Positions 8,060 through 16,470 of a DNA stretch of 64,000 nucleotides are shown one piece after another. The stretch's first letter is position 1. Each line of letters begins with the position of its first letter. A program made the translations under genes and the position numbers. The notes under the pieces are model-generated. The model ran no database searches. It had not been told where the DNA came from and saw only the letters and a list, made by a program, of their open reading frames with translations. This stretch comes from ELB16-189 sp018266435 (GTDB lineage: Bacteria; Bacteroidota; Bacteroidia; Cytophagales; Cyclobacteriaceae). The stretch covers positions 930,001 to 994,000 of the forward strand of contig CP126125.1 in assembly GCA_030123525.1 (NCBI GenBank), in the 5' to 3' direction.

Positions 8060-9571
8060 TTATCCAGTTGTCTTTTCGCCCAAGGAATTTATAATCCTCT
8101 CAGCAACTACTAAAGCGTAAGAATGATATGCAAACTCAAATTCTTCTTTTTTCCCTGCTCTTTTTATAGGCGTTAATCGGGCAATCCTCATTAAATAGCA
8201 TGCCATAATTACCTTGATTTCGTCATGCGCGCAATCGCAACCAATCAAAACATGACGTATTTCTCTGATGGACCTCCTTAACCAAAAAAACTCATTGGGT
8301 ACAGATTCTGTAAATCCTAACGGCCTTGTTACCTGCTTTGGATTATATACCTCATCTATGAATTCCTTCCATTTTTCAAATTTTGGATGGTTCTTTTCAC
8401 CTGCGTTAAAACTGAGACTAATCTCAAGTGCGACAGGATCTGCAGTTAGTGGACCGTATGTAACGGCAGAAAAATCTATTACGATTGCGTCATTGGCTAT
8501 AACCATTACGTTGCCTGAGTGCAAATCACCATGAATGATGCCCGATAAATAGGATTCCGGACAGTTACTCATTAACCTTTTATACATTTGATTTACATCG
8601 GAAATAAGCCCGAGTTCACGTGCTTTAGCTAAGACGTCATTATTTAGCTGCAGTTTATTTATTTGTATTCGCGCGTCAATAAATGCTTGAAACTTGTCGG
8701 AACCGATAACAGTAAAAGGTTGCCGCCTAAAACCTCTTAAACTTTTTTCAAACAATGAAAAGATTACCCCGGTATGGTGCGTGTCTTGAAGCGCTTTTCG
8801 AAGGGAGATTGAATCTTCTACAAAATTGCCAACTAGAGACTTATAATTTTTTGTTTGAGCACACCTTTCAATTCGGCAATTTGGTCGAAATTGAAATGAG
8901 ATATAGAGATCAGTGAAAACTTTGTATTTCTCTAATTCCTCATCAATTTTATCATGGCTCGCAATTTTTACGAAAAACGGGACCAATGAAGATTTAACTT
9001 CTGAGTTTGCCTGCCATGCGTGGACCTTAAACAAGTGCCTAGAATCCCTACCACCTGATATCGGTTCGACATGTATTTTTTTGCAATCATAGAATGATCG
9101 ACATAAAAGGAGTTTTTCCTCTTCGTCAATTTCAGAAACATCGCCTTCAATTTCTATATCTTCTGGAAGAGAAGGACCCGCACTATATCGTGCAATAAAC
9201 TCAGCTACATCGATTAAATTTTTGATGGGTTTTGAACTATAGTTACGAGGATTAGAAAATTCTTTTTTTTGGAGCTGGTCAATAATGTAAAAGTCTGCAT
9301 CATTATGAAATAGTACTATTTGAGCGATGCCATGATTGTCTGCCTCATCGAAAAGCCGTTTAAAGCATTTCTTAATTAGATTATATTTACCAGGGTAATC
9401 TACAACAACTATAACTTTACTCGCACCAAAAAATTCTTTTGCCGTTTCGATGGTTACGGTTTTAGTGCTCAAATTTCGCTGAGCAAAAGATGTAGTATCG
9501 ATTGGAAAGTCTCCAATAATTAAAACACCATTTCGATTAAAGTCACCAACTGTTAGAGCTGAATCCCGCAT
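8060..9571 (-). CDS. APH/choline-kinase-like phosphotransferase with N-terminal domain
   Basis: A 503-residue protein in two parts. Residues 1-130 look like an alpha/beta fold of unknown type (VLIIGDFPID, KVIVVVDYPG, QIVLFHNDADF). Residues 165-490 are an aminoglycoside-phosphotransferase-type kinase: a Gly-rich SGGRDSRHLF loop, likely ATP-binding K202 (FFVKIA), catalytic H347-G-D349 with N354 (IIHGDLHSGNV) and metal-binding D366 (VIDFSAV). All key residues are present. It sits between the E1/JAB and DUF6527 genes with gaps of 11 and 10 bases. The substrate is unknown; an operon partner such as the Ubl or its target is possible. Confidence 0.75.
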   Translation of the reverse strand: MRDSALTVGDFNRNGVLIIGDFPIDTTSFAQRNLSTKTVTIETAKEFFGASKVIVVVDYPGKYNLIKKCFKRLFDEADNHGIAQIVLFHNDADFYIIDQLQKKEFSNPRNYSSKPIKNLIDVAEFIARYSAGPSLPEDIEIEGDVSEIDEEEKLLLCRSFYDCKKIHVEPISGGRDSRHLFKVHAWQANSEVKSSLVPFFVKIASHDKIDEELEKYKVFTDLYISFQFRPNCRIERCAQTKNYKSLVGNFVEDSISLRKALQDTHHTGVIFSLFEKSLRGFRRQPFTVIGSDKFQAFIDARIQINKLQLNNDVLAKARELGLISDVNQMYKRLMSNCPESYLSGIIHGDLHSGNVMVIANDAIVIDFSAVTYGPLTADPVALEISLSFNAGEKNHPKFEKWKEFIDEVYNPKQVTRPLGFTESVPNEFFWLRRSIREIRHVLIGCDCAHDEIKVIMACYLMRIARLTPIKRAGKKEEFEFAYHSYALVVAERIINSLGEKTTG

Positions 9572-9582
9572 TCAAATATTAT

Positions 9583-10908
9583 TTAATCCAGTCGACCAGG
9601 TAATTGCCACTCATCTGCTCTGGCGAAACTGCCGTTCATTGAGCATACTACACAAGTTGGATGCTTAGGACAGACAGCCGCACGCGATGTTCCGTTAATT
9701 GCATTATAGTTGATTAGCCGGGCAGTCCCCGGAATTCCAACAACGGAATTAAGAAACATAGTTATTGCCATAGATGCAACAGTAGAGTTTAAAGAAATGA
9801 CAGATGGTGCAGGTTCCGTAGCGCCAGTAATATAGGGGTCGTTTTTCCGCTCAAAATCAGATAGCAAATCCCTTCGCACTTCTTCGTAGTTAAGGAGATT
9901 TCCACAAACCATGCAGGCCAAATCAGGCGCAAGGAGCTGAGTTCTAGCGGCTATATTTTCAATCTTTTGACCTCTTACTGCTATGACAACGCCCATATCA
10001 ATTATTGGTAATAGATATTGATACGCGAGTTGATTAAGCACTGCCCTGCTTCCATGCGAGTCAGTACATGAGAATGTGAAGTCAGTATCGAGTAAAAATT
10101 CAGCGATACTATTTCTGAGAACACTTTCCTTTGCAGTCTCGACTTTAGCTTCAGGGTTAATTCGATTTATTAATTCTTTTGTGATGGTAACTTTATCTTT
10201 CCCTATGTCATCCCTTGAAGCGCCTACAACCCTATTTAAATTACTTTCTTCCAAAACATCAGGATCGATCAGTAGGAAATCCCTAACACCAAGGTGAGCC
10301 AATTGTTGAGCCACTACTGATCCTGTGCCACCAAGGCCGACAATTCCTATTCTTAAAGACTCAACAATTTTTTGCCCTTCTTGGCCAAATGCCCTCACTT
10401 GCCTATCATAAATTTGATTAGGTTCTGATTGCTTTTGAATTCTATCAAGATAAAACTCAGATCCTACACCTATAACGCTTAGATATTTCCGTTCTCCTAA
10501 AATCCGAGCTAGGGACTTTTCTGGTGTTAGTAAGAGAGCCGCATGAACTGTATTCGGTGTTCTTTGTTTAAAAAAGTTTGCAAGTACTACCTCGCCTTCA
10601 TCATCTGTCTTTGAGAATTCATTAAATGGGAATGGATGGCTATGGACAAAGACTAGGGATTCGCCAGACCTTCTTGATCGCTGTGCAATTTGAGCAATAA
10701 AATGGGGAGTAATTTGAATTCTAGTCGCTGTCCTTATTTCGTAAGCGTCTGATTCTGGTTCGATTATCTCACGCGCAATTAGTCGGATAAGTCTGCCATT
10801 TTTGAAAATAGAGCGTCCGATTAGAATAGCGAAGGACTCATTCTCGTCCTTAAATAAGGACCTTCGAAGTCTTTCTAAAAGTTTGGAGGGTATTACTAGT
10901 CTGCTCAT
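9583..10908 (-). CDS. JAB deubiquitinase-like and E1 (ThiF) fusion protein
   Basis: A 441-residue fusion. Residues 1-160 are a JAMM/JAB metalloprotease: E24, H89-S-H91 (VFVHSHPFPFNEFSKTDDE) and D102/D103. Residues 165-441 are an E1/ThiF adenylation domain with GLGGTG at 191-196, the LLIDPDVLEESNLNR segment at 212-226, and CTDSHGSRAVLNQLA near 281. CxxC pairs at 332/335 and 419/422 probably bind zinc. The E1 half would adenylate the Ubl C-terminus; the JAB half would mature or remove it. It overlaps the E2-like gene by 4 bases. Confidence 0.9.
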   Translation of the reverse strand: MSRLVIPSKLLERLRRSLFKDENESFAILIGRSIFKNGRLIRLIAREIIEPESDAYEIRTATRIQITPHFIAQIAQRSRRSGESLVFVHSHPFPFNEFSKTDDEGEVVLANFFKQRTPNTVHAALLLTPEKSLARILGERKYLSVIGVGSEFYLDRIQKQSEPNQIYDRQVRAFGQEGQKIVESLRIGIVGLGGTGSVVAQQLAHLGVRDFLLIDPDVLEESNLNRVVGASRDDIGKDKVTITKELINRINPEAKVETAKESVLRNSIAEFLLDTDFTFSCTDSHGSRAVLNQLAYQYLLPIIDMGVVIAVRGQKIENIAARTQLLAPDLACMVCGNLLNYEEVRRDLLSDFERKNDPYITGATEPAPSVISLNSTVASMAITMFLNSVVGIPGTARLINYNAINGTSRAAVCPKHPTCVVCSMNGSFARADEWQLPGRLD

Positions 10909-11282
10909 CTTGGATCATGTAATCTTCGTTTGATCACATTTAAATAAGTTAACAGATTGTCACTATTAGGATTCCATGTAGCCAAATGCCATGAAAACCA
11001 TAAATAATTTCCAGGACTATGTGGAATTGCGTTTGGACCTGTATTTTGTGGCATCCCCCCATTGGCAAGTCTTAGATCATGATCAGCCCAAAAACAATCC
11101 GGCCTAGATAGTGGGTAACCTACAGGTGCAATAAATTTAATTTCAGTAACACCTTTCGTCCATCCATTCGGTAGTTGAACATTAGGAACTGAAACCAAGT
11201 GTGAGCCGTCTGGTAAGCGAATTAAAACTGCATCTATCCAATAGATCTTCAATAATTCAAATTGCTGCTCGAGTGGATTCAT
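10905..11282 (-). CDS. Prokaryotic E2-like (UBC-fold) protein
   Basis: A 125-residue protein with the sequence style of prokaryotic E2 family E: LPNGWTKGVTEIKFIAPVGY, PLSRPDCFWADHDLRLANGG and WFSWHLATWNPNSDNLLTYL. The only cysteine is C63, in PDCFW, where relatives as I recall them more often have a hydrophobic residue. H99 lies in the conserved W-x-x-H region. Whether C63 forms a thioester is therefore open. It overlaps the genes on both sides by 4 bases, so the Ubl, E2 and E1 are translated as a coupled set. Confidence 0.8.
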   Translation of the reverse strand: MNPLEQQFELLKIYWIDAVLIRLPDGSHLVSVPNVQLPNGWTKGVTEIKFIAPVGYPLSRPDCFWADHDLRLANGGMPQNTGPNAIPHSPGNYLWFSWHLATWNPNSDNLLTYLNVIKRRLHDPR

Positions 11283-11551
11283 GCAATGCCAAAGCTAGCT
11301 GGAGGTACAGTGTAGAAATGTTTTACACCTTGTTCCAGTGAAACGCTCGTGTCGTCATTTATTAATCCATCAGGATCATTTCCATGCCCTTCTAAATACA
11401 ATGCGTAGCCGCGTTTTGATTCTGGCAATTTTGCTTTTATAAGCGCACCTGTTGTGTTAGGTGAATCTGATTCATATTTGTCTCCGTCAACAAAATAGTT
11501 GTACTTGAGTGGACCCTTGCCTTGTTCGTCTTTCTTTTCCATAATTTTCAT
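11279..11551 (-). CDS. Ubiquitin-like modifier (multiubiquitin-type single domain)
   Basis: A 90-residue protein that begins with a charged tail and continues with one beta-grasp-like domain: LKYNYFVDGDKYESDSPNTT, GALIKAKLPESKRGYALYLE, INDDTSVSLEQGVKHFYTVP. This follows the bacterial multiubiquitin pattern of YxxxVDG, an Ala-Leu-x-Leu strand and a D-x-x-V-x-L segment. The C-terminus is PPASFGIA, with no Gly-Gly, so trimming or a different conjugation end would be needed. It is the first gene of the five-gene operon; the nearest upstream feature is the hairpin site at 11916-11976. Confidence 0.8.
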   Translation of the reverse strand: MKIMEKKDEQGKGPLKYNYFVDGDKYESDSPNTTGALIKAKLPESKRGYALYLEGHGNDPDGLINDDTSVSLEQGVKHFYTVPPASFGIA

Positions 11552-12164
11552 TTAAATATTTTAATTGCTTTAAACCGTAAAATAAAACGCATATTTCTGA
11601 TAGCAATTTCAGTAAAAATTTCGATTTGAACTTTCGTTACTATTTGGCTTAAACTGTTCTCTGTGGCCTATCATTAAACTCTGTTTCCCATAAATCGTCA
11701 TCGTCATTATTTAGGGTAATTCAAAGATACTGTTTTTTAAGTCTTTTGTTGGTTAATGGTTTGTAGAAATAGCCAACACCTTGGGTAGAATCCTCCCTCC
11801 TAATTTATGGTTGCTTTCCGGGTCAAAGAATTTTAAGATGTTAAATTCCCTGACTCTAAATTGTTGGAGTTTTTTTTAGTTCAATATAAAATAAAACACA
11901 TTCAATGCGGGTGGGTTTGGCTCTTGCCATTGCTTTGGATGAGGGCCGGTTTCACGCGGCAATGGTATGTGCCAAAAGCGTGGCAGAGAATGTCTCCCGG
12001 TTGTCGAATGGTGGTATGTCCGACACTTTATATTGTAGAGTGTCGGTCATTTTAAGTCTCTCGTTTTTAAGCTCCCCGTCTTTTGATTTTGTATTTGTCG
12101 GATGTGTCCCCCATTAAGTTGTCGGTTTTGTCGAAGGAGAATTTGTCGGGAAGGGCATTACTGC
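11552..12164. other. Leader of Ubl operon and gene-poor cassette
   Basis: No convincing gene. From 11552 to about 11900 is AT-rich leader that should hold the Ubl operon promoter. The 11916-11976 hairpin site follows. From about 11980 to 12164 is a short cassette-like segment with an 8-bp stem, CCGACACT/AGTGTCGG, near 12017-12054. Read on the minus strand it is rich in GACAAA-type words, as are the leaders of neighbouring cassettes. Confidence 0.45.
11916..11976. repeat. Hairpin site H1, ~60-bp attC-like
   Basis: TTTGGCTCTTGCCATTGC (11916-11933) pairs with GCGGCAATGGTATGTGCCAAA, whose last base is 11976. It forms an outer 6-bp stem, an unpaired TC/TG step and an inner stem of about 9 bp. This is close in sequence to 16471-16529 and to part of 14288-14330. 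It marks the upstream side of the ubiquitin-like operon, whose other side carries H4. Confidence 0.65.
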
Positions 12165-12921
12165 CAGTCGAGTCACCCAAGGGAGTTTCACCCTCAGGTT
12201 CTCACGGAACCGTACGTGAAAGTCTCCTTTCATACGGCTCTTCCTGTTTAATCACAAATGTATTTCTACATCATGGATATACCAATCATTTTGGCTGTGA
12301 TCTCGTTTCAAATTAAATGATCGTCCCATTTCTGGTTGTCATTAGAGCTGAAACCAAACAGGCTAAGTCCTTCGCTCCATTACCTTTCGGTAGCTTCATC
12401 ACTACTACAACTTAGTCCGTCACCGCTATCTCGTGTTATCCGTACACGACCAATGGTCTTTCAACTCATCTGTGCGATAGCGACTTCTCTTGTTCCATAC
12501 AAAAGCCTGTATTGATTTCTTGTCAGCTTTACCCCGGATGTTATGCCATCAGAAATCAGATCACCCATGGCACTTATAACAGATACAAACGTAACTACCT
12601 GCTTTCAACATCGTTTCTTTAACATTACGAGGCTTCAGTCACTGATTCAATCTATTCAACTCATCAATACTCATCTACAGGAATCTCCGTCCCTGTTTTT
12701 CCTTATCGTTCACCACATTGAAAGTTTCCGTTCATTGCAGCATAAGGTGATTTGCAGACTATCTCTGATGATCGTCTGCGGAAGACCGATTCTCTTTGTT
12801 CACGTTATTCATTGGCCAGTTCGGTTCGCTCGACTTCCACTTGAGGGTAACTTTTGTAAAGAGTCTTCCATCTTTTGTACAGCATCTTTGCTCTTACAAC
12901 TGAGCTTGGTTCAAGACACAC
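12165..12921 (-). ncRNA. ORF-less group II intron (about 0.76 kb)
   Basis: On the minus strand, 12240-12207 is a complete 34-nt domain V: it starts GAGCCGTATGAAAG, has the AGC triad, a GAGA (GNRA) loop and the ACGTACGGTTC return. An 8-bp domain VI-like stem, CCTGAGGG/CCCTTGGG, follows. A GTGTG 5' end lies at 12921, and domain I-like GTAGTAGTGATGAAGC is inside. No reverse transcriptase is encoded, so mobility would need an enzyme in trans. The 3' end, near 12165, is uncertain by a few bases. It interrupts the dyad site after lgt. Confidence 0.8.
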
Positions 12922-13058
12922 TCGTTTGTGTTTCTGCAGTGGTGCCTTTCCGAAGCCGCGTCCTGTCCCACGTGACAAATGTAAATAATGAAACCCGAAC
13001 TTAATGAGGACACCGAGCCCCGCCATTGTGCAAACCTTTTGTTGTAGCGCGTGGTTTT
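12922..13058. repeat. attC-like site F, downstream of lgt, split by the intron
   Basis: Plus 13041-13058, GTTGTAGCGCGTGGTTTT, is the start of the site on the minus strand. It is the complement of the lgt cassette's own 5' end with one mismatch. The inner arms CAGTGGTGCC (near 12937) and CCCCGCCATTGTGCAAA are the usual ones. On the minus strand the far end reads ACAAACGA and then the intron. Joining exons across the intron gives ACGA-TGGCAG, close to the ACG-TTGGCAG expected of an R' box. Confidence 0.75.
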
Positions 13059-13915
13059 TACTCCGTCCTAATTTGTTCTCCGTCAACCACAATATTATCA
13101 GTCGAGAACGTCTCTCGTTTCTTATAGACTTTAAATGTCAACAATACTACACCTGTCAATATAAACGGGATGCTTAGTAGCTGTCCCATGTTTAAAATCA
13201 TTCCATCCTCAAATTGTACTTGGTCAATCTTGAAGAACTCGTCAACGAACCTGAAGCTAAACATTATTATTAGACCCCAACCAGTAAGAAAGCCATTTTT
13301 CATTTTACCTTTCTGTCTATTCCAAATCCAAAAAAAGATAACAAACGAAATGAAGTAATGGATAGCTTCATAGAGTTGAGCAGGATGTCTCGGTATTATG
13401 TCTTTACTTGGAAAAATAAATCCCCATGGGAGATGTGTCGGTATGCCAATCATTTCTGAATTCATCAAATTCCCCAATCGAATCATGCAACAAGTCAATG
13501 CAATCACCACCGCAAGCCTGTCAAGAATCCATAAGTAATTTATACCTGTCTTTCGGGTGAATAGATAAAGAGCTATTAGGATACCAATTATTCCACCGTG
13601 ACTTGCAAGTCCACCTTCCCACACCATTAATATTTTAAGAGGGTTTTGAAAATAGTGTATTGGGTCATAGAACAACACGTGTCCCAACCGCGCACCTACG
13701 ATTGTTGCGACTACCATATAAACTGTCAACGTGTCTATCTCTGAAATGGGTCGTCCTTCATGTTTGTAAATGAAATACATTATCTGTTGACTAATCAAAA
13801 ACGCAAAGGCGAACAGTAGTCCATACCACCTAACTGGATGATTGATAATCGGAATGATAAATATGTCTGGGTTTATGTCCCATGTTATGTAAGTCAATAT
13901 GTTTAGTAAACTCAT
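13058..13915 (-). CDS. lgt: Prolipoprotein diacylglyceryl transferase, cassette-borne
   Basis: A 285-residue integral membrane enzyme that transfers diacylglycerol from phosphatidylglycerol to the lipobox cysteine of prelipoproteins. Family motifs are clear: WEGGLASHGGIIG (98-110, H106), RLGNLMNSEMIG (R146) and HPAQLYEAI. It has about seven hydrophobic segments and normal length. It is flanked by attC-like sites E and F whose ends match each other, so it is a cassette and probably a second Lgt beside a chromosomal copy. The stop codon lies within the site F end box. Confidence 0.93.
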   Translation of the reverse strand: MSLLNILTYITWDINPDIFIIPIINHPVRWYGLLFAFAFLISQQIMYFIYKHEGRPISEIDTLTVYMVVATIVGARLGHVLFYDPIHYFQNPLKILMVWEGGLASHGGIIGILIALYLFTRKTGINYLWILDRLAVVIALTCCMIRLGNLMNSEMIGIPTHLPWGFIFPSKDIIPRHPAQLYEAIHYFISFVIFFWIWNRQKGKMKNGFLTGWGLIIMFSFRFVDEFFKIDQVQFEDGMILNMGQLLSIPFILTGVVLLTFKVYKKRETFSTDNIVVDGEQIRTE

Positions 13916-13958
13916 TTCTGTCCCGTTACTTTTTTAATCGTTAGTCCAAATTGTCGGT

Positions 13959-14152
13959 AAAACCATGCGCTACAACGTTTGTGTTTATGCAGTGCGGGGA
14001 ATAGGAGGGCTTAAAAATGAAGCGCAGCGAAATGTTAAGCCCGACCTGCTCCGAACTGTTCCCACGTTACTGAACCAAATTAAGAAAATACTTTTAATAC
14101 TTACGCAAAACCCCCGCATTGCATAAACACGCTGTTGGTAGCTGTAGGGCCC
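13959..14152. repeat. attC-like site E, upstream of lgt
   Basis: Plus-left GCGCTACAAC|CG and plus-right GTTGGTAGCTGTAGGGCCC bound a dyad of about 190 bp. Inner arms GTTTATGCAGTGCGGGG and CCCCGCATTGCATAAAC pair. The right box (14134-14152) complements the cassette start at 16714-16732, 2.6 kb away, with two mismatches. The left box (13959-13976) is the 5' end of the lgt cassette. The RloAB genes therefore sit inside one cassette. Confidence 0.8.
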
Positions 14153-14287
14153 TTCTCTGAACTTCATTCGTAGCCTTATCTTTTGTCCCGCGTTAATTAA
14201 TACCAATCTTTTTTAGTTAGTCGTGCGGTAGGGCATTTTCCATTAACGTCATTGTCCCTTTACACTGAACTGAGCACACTTATTGAC

Positions 14288-14330
14288 TGGCTTTGGATGT
14301 GGGCTGTATTTGCGGCCAGGCAATGTGTGT
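14288..14330. repeat. Partial hairpin site H3 beside rloB
   Basis: GGCTTTGGATGTGGGCTG and the following TTTGCGGCCAGGCAATG resemble the centre and right arm of the site at 11916-11976, but the left arm is absent or diverged. It lies just beyond the 3' end of the RloB gene, opposite the intact site H2 at 16471-16529. Confidence 0.4.
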
Positions 14331-14349
14331 GCGGCAATGATACGGTACA

Positions 14350-15045
14350 TTACTTTGCTAACGCCAAAACATCTTCAATCAATTCGTGAATTGTAGAGCA
14401 TGGATTAAGTTTTGCAAAGTCAGCCCGACCGCCCCATGATTTCAACAATCTTTTAGAGTTTCTTATTGCGTTAACTTGACTGCCGTACCTGTTAAGGAGA
14501 GCAAACATTTCTTTGCTGTTCTTTGTGTATACGAAATCGGCAAGTCCCTTTTCTCTTAAATTTTCTTGAATCAATTCTTGATAGCGAGTCCTACTTACTG
14601 TGGTGTTGTAGTAGTGAAAGTGAAGCAGGAACCAAAGTTCAAAAGCCTCATTGCTCCAAGCTGCATTAACTGAGGGTGACTGGCTTTGGCATTTTTGTAT
14701 TGCAGCATTAAATGATTGTGCTTTAAAGCTGTCTCTATCAAATACAATCCAGAGTTTATCCACTGGCCGTCTAGTTTTTTCTACCCATTTATCACGAATT
14801 TCTATAGCCTTATCTACAAGTGACTTGGTATTATAGCCTGTACCGTCAATGTGAAAATCACAAACACTAAGGATGCCTTTTGGAAGAGAGTCTTTAAAAG
14901 AGTGGAAGTAGTTTGGTTCCGTCTTTTCTCCTTCACATATAATTAAATACTGCTTTCGGAGTGGCCTGCCAGTCTCCTTTCGAGAAATGCTTTCCCTTAC
15001 TAATCGTTTTTTAATATGATTAGGAATCTTCAGCTTTCTTGCCAT
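14350..15045 (-). CDS. RloB-like (AbiLii-type) defence protein
   Basis: A 231-residue protein of the RloB family. It has an N-terminal basic tail and a TOPRIM-like start (YLIICEGEKTEPNYFHSF, E38), then LWIVFDRDSF near residue 103 and the family segment WSNEAFELWFLLHFHYY near 130. RloB pairs with an AAA15-type ATPase in AbiL-like abortive-infection systems and probably acts as the nuclease or effector. It overlaps the upstream ATPase gene by 16 bases, so the two are one translational unit. Confidence 0.85.
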   Translation of the reverse strand: MARKLKIPNHIKKRLVRESISRKETGRPLRKQYLIICEGEKTEPNYFHSFKDSLPKGILSVCDFHIDGTGYNTKSLVDKAIEIRDKWVEKTRRPVDKLWIVFDRDSFKAQSFNAAIQKCQSQSPSVNAAWSNEAFELWFLLHFHYYNTTVSRTRYQELIQENLREKGLADFVYTKNSKEMFALLNRYGSQVNAIRNSKRLLKSWGGRADFAKLNPCSTIHELIEDVLALAK

Positions 15046-16322
15046 TCTGTAGCTAGTTTAGAGATGTCACCAATGTAGGGAATGGCTCCGTATCTACCCT
15101 CGATGTAATCTTTTTCGAACGACCTGTCTTTTCTAATCTTCGACCCATTTTCTTCTCGGTATTCAATGAGAGAATAGATGTCTGATGCACCATATTGATC
15201 TTTTTCGATAAAGTAAATCTGGTCTCTCCTATAGTTGCCATAAGAGAGAAGGTTTGAGTCATGAGTGGCAAAAATTAACTGAGCGTTGTTGGGGTTAGAT
15301 TTTTCTGAATTAAAAAGATTGCAGATAGCTAACGTCATCAAAGGATGAAGACTTGCGTCAAGTTCATCAACAACCAGCACACCACCATTATGAAGCACGT
15401 CAAAAATTGGACCTGAAATGTTGAAAAATTTATTCGTGCCTGATGACTCTTGCTCTCTCAAGTCAAATTCAACATCGGTAACAGGCTTATTATTTTCATC
15501 AAATTTTTTATGAAGTGATTTGATGATCATTCGGTATTTACCTTCCAAGTCCTTTACTAATAGTTCTAACAAGGGTCCTGGAGTATCTTCCGGCAACTCC
15601 TTTGAGTCAAAGAGTTTTTTGTCAAGTGAAATACTCGTGAACCCGAGATCTAATTGCTTAAAAAAATCAATAAGGGCCTTTGCCGTTGATTCTTTTTCCA
15701 ACATTCTGAATGTGACATTCTGATAGTTTTCGTGTCTTAGGCCGGAAATGGCAATAAACTGCTTAAACCATTTCATAATCCTTTTAGAAATGGGACCATT
15801 AAATTGATCAACAACTGCTAGGAATAATGCGTTGTCTCGGGTTTTACTTTCTAAGTCTTTGCCTTCTTTGAATATAGATGCAACTTCGATTCCGTTGCCC
15901 TCTCTAATGAACAAGGCCTTTTCAGATTGTTTTTTAGTCTCGAACAGCCATTCACTTCTGATCTTGATATTATCAACCTCAAAACCATACCTGTACCTGT
16001 TATTCAGAATTTGAAAAACCACTTCAAAATGAGATGGTAATTTTTCTGTCGTGGTACTAAGAAGGAAAGGGGTTACATTTAATGGCTTTGCTGATGACTG
16101 ATTGAAAGAGTGAAGCACAAATCTCCTCATAGTGCTCATTGCTCTGATGAAATTCGATTTGCCGCTTGAGTTTGAGCCGTAGATTACTCCACCTTTTAAT
16201 AAGGTATGATGGTCGGTCTTAAAAGTATTCTCCTTGAACTCAGAAATCGGAGATGCGATAAGACTCAAAGTTTTTATGTCTTTAAATGACAAGTAATTTC
16301 CAATGCTAAATTCTAGTAACAT
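15030..16322 (-). CDS. RloA-like (AbiLi-type) AAA15 ATPase
   Basis: A 430-residue SMC-like ATPase. The N-terminus MLLEFSIGNYLSFKDIKTLS is typical of AAA15 defence ATPases. The Walker A motif is GSNSSGKS at 49-56. Late in the protein, SGTNKFFNISGPIFDVL carries the signature region, VLVVDELDASLHPL is Walker B, and AQLIFATHDSNLLS holds the switch His. With RloB downstream it forms a two-gene phage-defence unit of AbiL type; PARIS is the nearest alternative, but that effector is DUF4435 rather than RloB. Confidence 0.87.
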   Translation of the reverse strand: MLLEFSIGNYLSFKDIKTLSLIASPISEFKENTFKTDHHTLLKGGVIYGSNSSGKSNFIRAMSTMRRFVLHSFNQSSAKPLNVTPFLLSTTTEKLPSHFEVVFQILNNRYRYGFEVDNIKIRSEWLFETKKQSEKALFIREGNGIEVASIFKEGKDLESKTRDNALFLAVVDQFNGPISKRIMKWFKQFIAISGLRHENYQNVTFRMLEKESTAKALIDFFKQLDLGFTSISLDKKLFDSKELPEDTPGPLLELLVKDLEGKYRMIIKSLHKKFDENNKPVTDVEFDLREQESSGTNKFFNISGPIFDVLHNGGVLVVDELDASLHPLMTLAICNLFNSEKSNPNNAQLIFATHDSNLLSYGNYRRDQIYFIEKDQYGASDIYSLIEYREENGSKIRKDRSFEKDYIEGRYGAIPYIGDISKLATEWQES

Positions 16323-16470
16323 GATTGTAAGTGTTAATACCTGAGAAAAAATCTCATTTATTTACATATTTGCCTCAATAACGCATTTTTTTGAGAAAAA
16401 ATCTCACTTTATGACAATTTATTTAGATTATTGTGCAACGTGCTGATTATCAGATGACTGTTATCAGGAA

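Noticed and set aside
12543..13092. Open frames on both strands across the intron and site F (for example 12543-13004 plus, 12805-13092 minus)
   Set aside because: They run through group II intron RNA and dyad arms, have no protein features, and no reverse-transcriptase motif (such as YADD) is found in either strand.
14350..16322. PARIS (AriA/AriB) system
   Set aside because: The ATPase is similar in class, but the small partner has RloB features (ICEGEKTEPNYF, WSNEAFELWFLLHF) rather than DUF4435.
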